From the NCBI GenBank assembly GCA_002470465.1, contig DKMD01000013.1, forward strand, positions 168,749 to 180,201: a stretch of DNA of 11,453 nt, written 5' to 3'. A program made the position numbers and the translations under genes. Shown here in pieces: positions 7,309 to 11,453 of the stretch (positions within the stretch are counted from its first letter, which is position 1; the number at the start of each line of letters is the position of its first letter). Origin of the DNA: Pluralibacter sp. UBA7423 (GTDB lineage: Bacteria > Pseudomonadota > Gammaproteobacteria > Enterobacterales > Enterobacteriaceae). The notes beneath the pieces were generated by a model. It did no database searches and was not told where the DNA came from. It saw nothing but the letters and a program-made list of their open reading frames with translations.

Positions 7309-10300
7309 ATGGCTGAACCACGTTTCGTGCACCTGCGGGTGCATAGCGACTACTCCATGATTGACGGGCTGGCGAAAACCGGGCCGCTGGTGAAAAAGGC
7401 GGCCGCGCTCGGCATGCCGGCGCTGGCGATCACCGATTTCACCAACCTTTGCGGTCTGGTGAAGTTCTACGGTGCGGGGCATGGTGCGGGCCTGAAGCCG
7501 ATTATCGGGGCCGATTTCCATGTTCAGAGCGATCTGTTTGCCGAGGAGCTGACTCAGCTGACGGTGCTTGCCGCCAACAACGAAGGCTATCAGAATCTTA
7601 CGTTGCTGATTTCACGGGCATATCAGCGTGGTTATGGCGCTCAGGGGCCGTATATCGACCGTGAGTGGCTGGTTGAGCAGAAAGAAGGTCTGATTTTACT
7701 TTCCGGCGCGCGCATGGGCGACGTCGGGAAAGCGCTGCTGCGCGGAAACACCGCGCTGGTTGAGCAGTGTGTGGCATTCTACAAAGAGCATTTTCCGGAT
7801 CGTTATTTCCTCGAATTAATCCGCACGGGCCGGGCCGATGAAGAAAACTATCTTCATGCCGCCGTGAAGCTTGCCGAAGATCGCGGGCTGCCGGTTGTCG
7901 CGACCAACGACGTGCGCTTTATTGACGCGGGTGACTTCGATGCCCACGAAATTCGCGTCGCCATCCATGATGGTTTTACCCTCGACGATCCCAAGCGTCC
8001 GCGCAATTACTCTTCGCAGCAGTACATGCGCACCGAAGACGAAATGTGCGAACTGTTCTCGGATATTCCGGAAGCGCTGGCCAATACCGTTGAGATTGCC
8101 AAACGCTGTAATGTGACCGTGCGCCTTGGCGAATACTTCCTGCCACAGTTCCCGACCGGCGACATGACCACCGAAGATTTCCTCGTCGTGAAATCGAAGG
8201 AAGGGCTTGAAGAACGTCTTGAGTTCTTATTCCCGGATCCGGCTGTTCGCGCGGAGAAGCGCCCGGAATATGACGAACGTCTGGATATCGAACTTCAGGT
8301 TATTAACCAGATGGGGTTCCCGGGCTACTTCCTGATCGTAATGGAATTTATCCAGTGGTCGAAGGATAACGGCGTGCCGGTAGGGCCGGGCCGTGGTTCC
8401 GGTGCGGGCTCTCTGGTGGCCTATGCGCTGAAGATTACCGACCTCGATCCGCTTGAATTTGATCTGCTTTTTGAACGTTTTCTTAACCCGGAACGTGTCT
8501 CGATGCCCGACTTCGACGTCGATTTCTGCATGGAGAAACGTGACCAGGTGATTGAGCACGTCGCCGATATGTACGGGCGCGATGCCGTTTCTCAGATAAT
8601 TACCTTCGGTACGATGGCCGCAAAAGCGGTTATACGTGACGTAGGGCGCGTGCTTGGCCATCCTTATGGGTTTGTTGACCGCATTTCGAAGCTTGTGCCC
8701 CCCGATCCGGGCATGACGCTGGCCAAAGCCTTTGAAGCTGAACCGCAGCTGCCGGAAATATATGAGGCAGATGAAGAGGTTAAAGCGCTGATCGACATGG
8801 CGCGTAAGCTTGAAGGCGTCACGCGTAACGCCGGGAAGCACGCCGGGGGCGTGGTTATCGCGCCAACCAAAATTACCGATTTTGCACCACTTTACTGCGA
8901 CGAATCCGGGCATCATCCGGTTACCCAGTTCGATAAAAACGACGTTGAATATGCCGGGCTGGTGAAGTTTGACTTCCTCGGTCTGCGAACGCTGACGATC
9001 ATCGACTGGGCGCTGAAGATGATCAACCCACGTCGGGTGAAGCAGGGTCTTGAGCCGATTGATATCGCCGCTATCCCGCTCGACGACAAGAAAAGCTTCG
9101 ACATGCTGCAGCGCTCGGAAACGACCGCCGTGTTCCAGCTTGAATCCCGCGGCATGAAGGATCTGATTAAGCGCCTGCAGCCGGACTGCTTCGAAGATAT
9201 GATCGCTCTGGTGGCGCTGTTCCGCCCGGGGCCGCTACAGTCGGGCATGGTGGATAACTTTATCGACCGTAAGCACGGCCGTGAAGAGATCTCCTACCCG
9301 GACGTGCAGTGGCAGCATGAAAGCCTGAAGCCGGTGCTGGAGCCGACCTACGGCATCATTCTGTACCAGGAACAGGTGATGCAGATTGCTCAGGTGCTCT
9401 CCGGCTATACGCTTGGCGGCGCGGACATGCTGCGTCGTGCGATGGGTAAGAAAAAGCCCGAAGAGATGGCGAAGCAGCGCGGCACCTTCGAAGAAGGGGC
9501 TATTAAGAACGGCATCGATGGCGAGCTGTCGATGAAAATCTTCGACCTGGTCGAAAAATTTGCGGGCTACGGCTTCAACAAATCCCACTCTGCGGCGTAT
9601 GCGCTGGTGTCGTATCAGACGCTGTGGCTGAAGGCGCACTATCCGGCAGAGTTTATGGCTGCGGTGATGACCGCCGATATGGACAACACTGAGAAAGTCG
9701 TCGGCCTGGTGGACGAGTGCTGGCGCATGGGGCTGAAGATTCTGCCGCCGGATATTAACTCTGGCCTGTACCATTTCCACGTCAACGATGACGGGGAGAT
9801 TGTCTACGGCATCGGCGCCATTAAGGGCGTTGGCGAAGGTCCGATTGAAGCTATTCTCGAAGCGCGAAACGAAGGCGGCTATTTCCGCGAGCTCTTCGAC
9901 CTTTGCGCCCGCGTGGACACGAAAAAGCTGAACAAGCGCGTGCTGGAAAAGCTGATTATGTCCGGCGCGTTCGACAGGCTTGGCCCGCATCGTGCGGCGC
10001 TGGCGAACTCGTTGCCGGACGCGCTGAAGGCAGCCGATCAGCATGCAAAAGCCGAAGCCATCGGGCAGGTCGATATGTTCGGCGTGCTGGCGGAAGAGCC
10101 GGAACAGGTGGAACAATCCTACGCCAGCTGTCAGCCATGGCCGGAACAGATTGTTCTGGAAGGGGAGCGGGAAACGCTGGGTCTCTACCTGACCGGACAC
10201 CCAATTACCCAGTATCTGAAAGAGATTGAGCGTTACGCCGGGGGCGTAAGGCTCAAAGACATGCATCCGACCGATCGTGGTAAAGTCACCACGGCGGCGG

Positions 10301-10791
10301 GGCTTGTGATTGCCGCGCGGGTTATGGTCACCAAACGCGGCAATCGCATCGGCATCTGTACGCTGGATGACCGTTCCGGGCGTCTGGAGGTGATGTTATT
10401 CACCGACGCACTGGATAAATACCAGCATTTGCTGGAAAAAGACCGCATACTTATCGTCAGCGGACAGGTCAGCTTTGATGACTTCAGCGGCGGCCTTAAA
10501 ATGATGGCCCGCGAAGTGATGGATATTGACGAAGCCCGTGAAAAATATGCTCGCGGGCTTGCTATCTCGCTGACGGACAGGCAAATTGATGACCAGCTTT
10601 TAAACCGTCTCCGTCAGTCTCTGGAACCCCATCGGTCGGGGACCATTCCAGTACATCTCTACTATCAGAGGGCGGATGCACGCGCACGATTGCGCTTTGG
10701 CGCGACCTGGCGTGTTTCTCCGAGCGATCGTTTACTCAACGATCTGCGTGGCCTCATTGGGTCGGAGCAGGTGGAACTGGAGTTTGACTAA
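7309..10791 (+). CDS. dnaE: DNA polymerase III alpha subunit (DnaE)
   Basis: Catalytic subunit of the replicative polymerase, a C-family enzyme working with epsilon, theta and the beta clamp. At 1160 residues it has the E. coli length. The PHP domain comes first (about 1-270), with [10 protein letters not shown] near the start; Arg10 replaces the first metal-binding His found in metal-active PHP domains, as in E. coli, so this domain is expected to bind epsilon rather than proofread. The palm carries Asp401 and Asp403 (PDFDVDFC) and Asp555 (KFDFLG). [14 protein letters not shown] (about 362-375) is a conserved nucleotide-handling motif. An internal clamp-binding motif, QVDMF, lies at 920-924, followed by an OB domain (about 990-1075) and the tau-binding C-terminus. 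It begins 22 bases after rnhB with GGGAA at 7298-7302. No frameshift or insertion is seen. PolC is excluded by the lack of an inserted exonuclease domain. Confidence 0.98.
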   Translation: MAEPRFVHLRVHSDYSMIDGLAKTGPLVKKAAALGMPALAITDFTNLCGLVKFYGAGHGAGLKPIIGADFHVQSDLFAEELTQLTVLAANNEGYQNLTLLISRAYQRGYGAQGPYIDREWLVEQKEGLILLSGARMGDVGKALLRGNTALVEQCVAFYKEHFPDRYFLELIRTGRADEENYLHAAVKLAEDRGLPVVATNDVRFIDAGDFDAHEIRVAIHDGFTLDDPKRPRNYSSQQYMRTEDEMCELFSDIPEALANTVEIAKRCNVTVRLGEYFLPQFPTGDMTTEDFLVVKSKEGLEERLEFLFPDPAVRAEKRPEYDERLDIELQVINQMGFPGYFLIVMEFIQWSKDNGVPVGPGRGSGAGSLVAYALKITDLDPLEFDLLFERFLNPERVSMPDFDVDFCMEKRDQVIEHVADMYGRDAVSQIITFGTMAAKAVIRDVGRVLGHPYGFVDRISKLVPPDPGMTLAKAFEAEPQLPEIYEADEEVKALIDMARKLEGVTRNAGKHAGGVVIAPTKITDFAPLYCDESGHHPVTQFDKNDVEYAGLVKFDFLGLRTLTIIDWALKMINPRRVKQGLEPIDIAAIPLDDKKSFDMLQRSETTAVFQLESRGMKDLIKRLQPDCFEDMIALVALFRPGPLQSGMVDNFIDRKHGREEISYPDVQWQHESLKPVLEPTYGIILYQEQVMQIAQVLSGYTLGGADMLRRAMGKKKPEEMAKQRGTFEEGAIKNGIDGELSMKIFDLVEKFAGYGFNKSHSAAYALVSYQTLWLKAHYPAEFMAAVMTADMDNTEKVVGLVDECWRMGLKILPPDINSGLYHFHVNDDGEIVYGIGAIKGVGEGPIEAILEARNEGGYFRELFDLCARVDTKKLNKRVLEKLIMSGAFDRLGPHRAALANSLPDALKAADQHAKAEAIGQVDMFGVLAEEPEQVEQSYASCQPWPEQIVLEGERETLGLYLTGHPITQYLKEIERYAGGVRLKDMHPTDRGKVTTAAGLVIAARVMVTKRGNRIGICTLDDRSGRLEVMLFTDALDKYQHLLEKDRILIVSGQVSFDDFSGGLKMMAREVMDIDEAREKYARGLAISLTDRQIDDQLLNRLRQSLEPHRSGTIPVHLYYQRADARARLRFGATWRVSPSDRLLNDLRGLIGSEQVELEFD

Positions 10792-10803
10792 TACAGGAAT
10801 ACT

Positions 10804-11453
10804 ATGAGTCTGAATTTCCTTGATTTCGAACAGCCGATTGCAGAGCTGGAAGCGAAAATCGATTCTCTGACGTCCGTTGGCCGTCAGGATGAAAAACTGG
10901 ATATTAACATCGACGAAGAAGTGCATCGTCTGCGTGAAAAAAGCGTAGAGCTGACGCGTAAAATCTTCGCCGATCTCGGTGCATGGCAGGTTGCTCAGCT
11001 GGCTCGCCATCCGCAGCGCCCATATACCCTGGATTATCTGCGTCTGGCGTTCGATGAATTCGACGAGCTGGCAGGCGACCGCGCCTATGCCGATGACAAA
11101 GCTATCGTCGGCGGTATCGCGCGTCTTGATGGGCGTCCGGTGATGGTGATTGGCCATCAGAAAGGCCGTGAAACCAAAGAGAAAATCCGCCGTAACTTCG
11201 GCATGCCAGCGCCGGAAGGCTACCGTAAAGCGCTGCGCCTGATGGAAATGGCAGAGCGCTTCAACATGCCGATCGTGACCTTCATCGACACGCCGGGTGC
11301 GTATCCGGGCGTGGGCGCGGAAGAGCGCGGTCAGTCTGAAGCTATCGCACGTAACCTGCGTGAAATGTCTCGCCTGAAGGTGCCGGTAATCTGCACCGTA
11401 ATCGGTGAAGGCGGCTCCGGCGGCGCACTGGCGATTGGCGTGGGCGATAAAGT
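10804..11453 (+). CDS. accA: AccA, acetyl-CoA carboxylase carboxyltransferase alpha subunit (5' part)
   Basis: Alpha subunit of the carboxyltransferase that, with AccD, moves the carboxyl group from biotin-BCCP to acetyl-CoA to make malonyl-CoA, the committed step of fatty acid synthesis in the cytoplasm. The window holds 216 complete codons of an expected total of about 319; the gene runs off the right edge. The N-terminal [16 protein letters not shown] helical region and the core motifs [39 protein letters not shown] and [12 protein letters not shown] (201-212) are present. The glycine-rich motif forms the oxyanion hole of the crotonase-like fold. No zinc finger occurs, as expected, since that belongs to AccD. 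AGGA at 10795-10798 stands five bases before ATG, and the gap to dnaE is 12 bases, so cotranscription is likely; an extra promoter within dnaE cannot be judged by eye. Confidence 0.97.
   Translation, partial: MSLNFLDFEQPIAELEAKIDSLTSVGRQDEKLDINIDEEVHRLREKSVELTRKIFADLGAWQVAQLARHPQRPYTLDYLRLAFDEFDELAGDRAYADDKAIVGGIARLDGRPVMVIGHQKGRETKEKIRRNFGMPAPEGYRKALRLMEMAERFNMPIVTFIDTPGAYPGVGAEERGQSEAIARNLREMSRLKVPVICTVIGEGGSGGALAIGVGDK

Noticed and set aside
9235..10266. A 343-codon open frame on the minus strand inside dnaE.
   Set aside because: It mirrors the polymerase reading frame, has no family features that I recognise, and no promoter or ribosome site. dnaE itself is intact and conserved here.
1..11453. 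Search for an undescribed system (mobile element, defence genes, CRISPR, tRNA-bound island).
   Set aside because: All coding space is taken by a well-known conserved gene cluster in its standard order, with intact family motifs and no compositional break or repeat that I can see.

Overview
The window is a stretch of core chromosome from a member of the Enterobacteriaceae. Every gene matches its Escherichia coli K-12 counterpart as I remember it, in the same order and on the same strand, but with steady amino-acid divergence. This points to a relative such as Enterobacter, Leclercia, Klebsiella or Citrobacter rather than E. coli itself; the sequence read by eye does not settle the genus. The gene order is rseP (3' end) - bamA - skp - lpxD - fabZ - lpxA - lpxB - rnhB - dnaE - accA (5' part), all on the + strand. 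I see no mobile element, tRNA, rRNA, CRISPR array, phage gene or toxin/defence module.

Layout. Bases 1-108 are the end of the RseP site-2 protease gene, which acts in the sigma-E envelope stress response. bamA (140-2551) and skp (2675-3169) encode the outer-membrane protein assembly machine and a periplasmic chaperone for its clients. lpxD (3173-4198), fabZ (4301-4756), lpxA (4760-5548) and lpxB (5548-6693) supply acylation and condensation steps of lipid A synthesis plus the dehydratase that competes for the same 3-hydroxyacyl-ACP. rnhB (6690-7286) and dnaE (7309-10791) encode RNase HII and the DNA polymerase III alpha subunit. accA (10804 to the window edge) encodes a subunit of acetyl-CoA carboxylase, the first committed step of fatty acid synthesis. 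The block therefore joins outer-membrane biogenesis, fatty acid supply and replication.

The genes are tightly packed. lpxD follows skp after 3 bases, fabZ and lpxA are 3 bases apart, lpxA/lpxB overlap by 1 base (TAATG) and lpxB/rnhB overlap by 4 (ATGA). The gaps over 100 bases are bamA-skp (123 bases) and lpxD-fabZ (102 bases), and each holds a clear RNA hairpin. No intergenic stretch reaches 300 bases. Three genes use non-ATG starts: skp (GTG), fabZ (TTG) and lpxA (GTG). All genes look intact, with catalytic residues in place. I found no undescribed system; the points worth a second look are modest: BamA surface-loop divergence, the two intergenic hairpins, a small insertion in Skp, and start-codon and coupling patterns.
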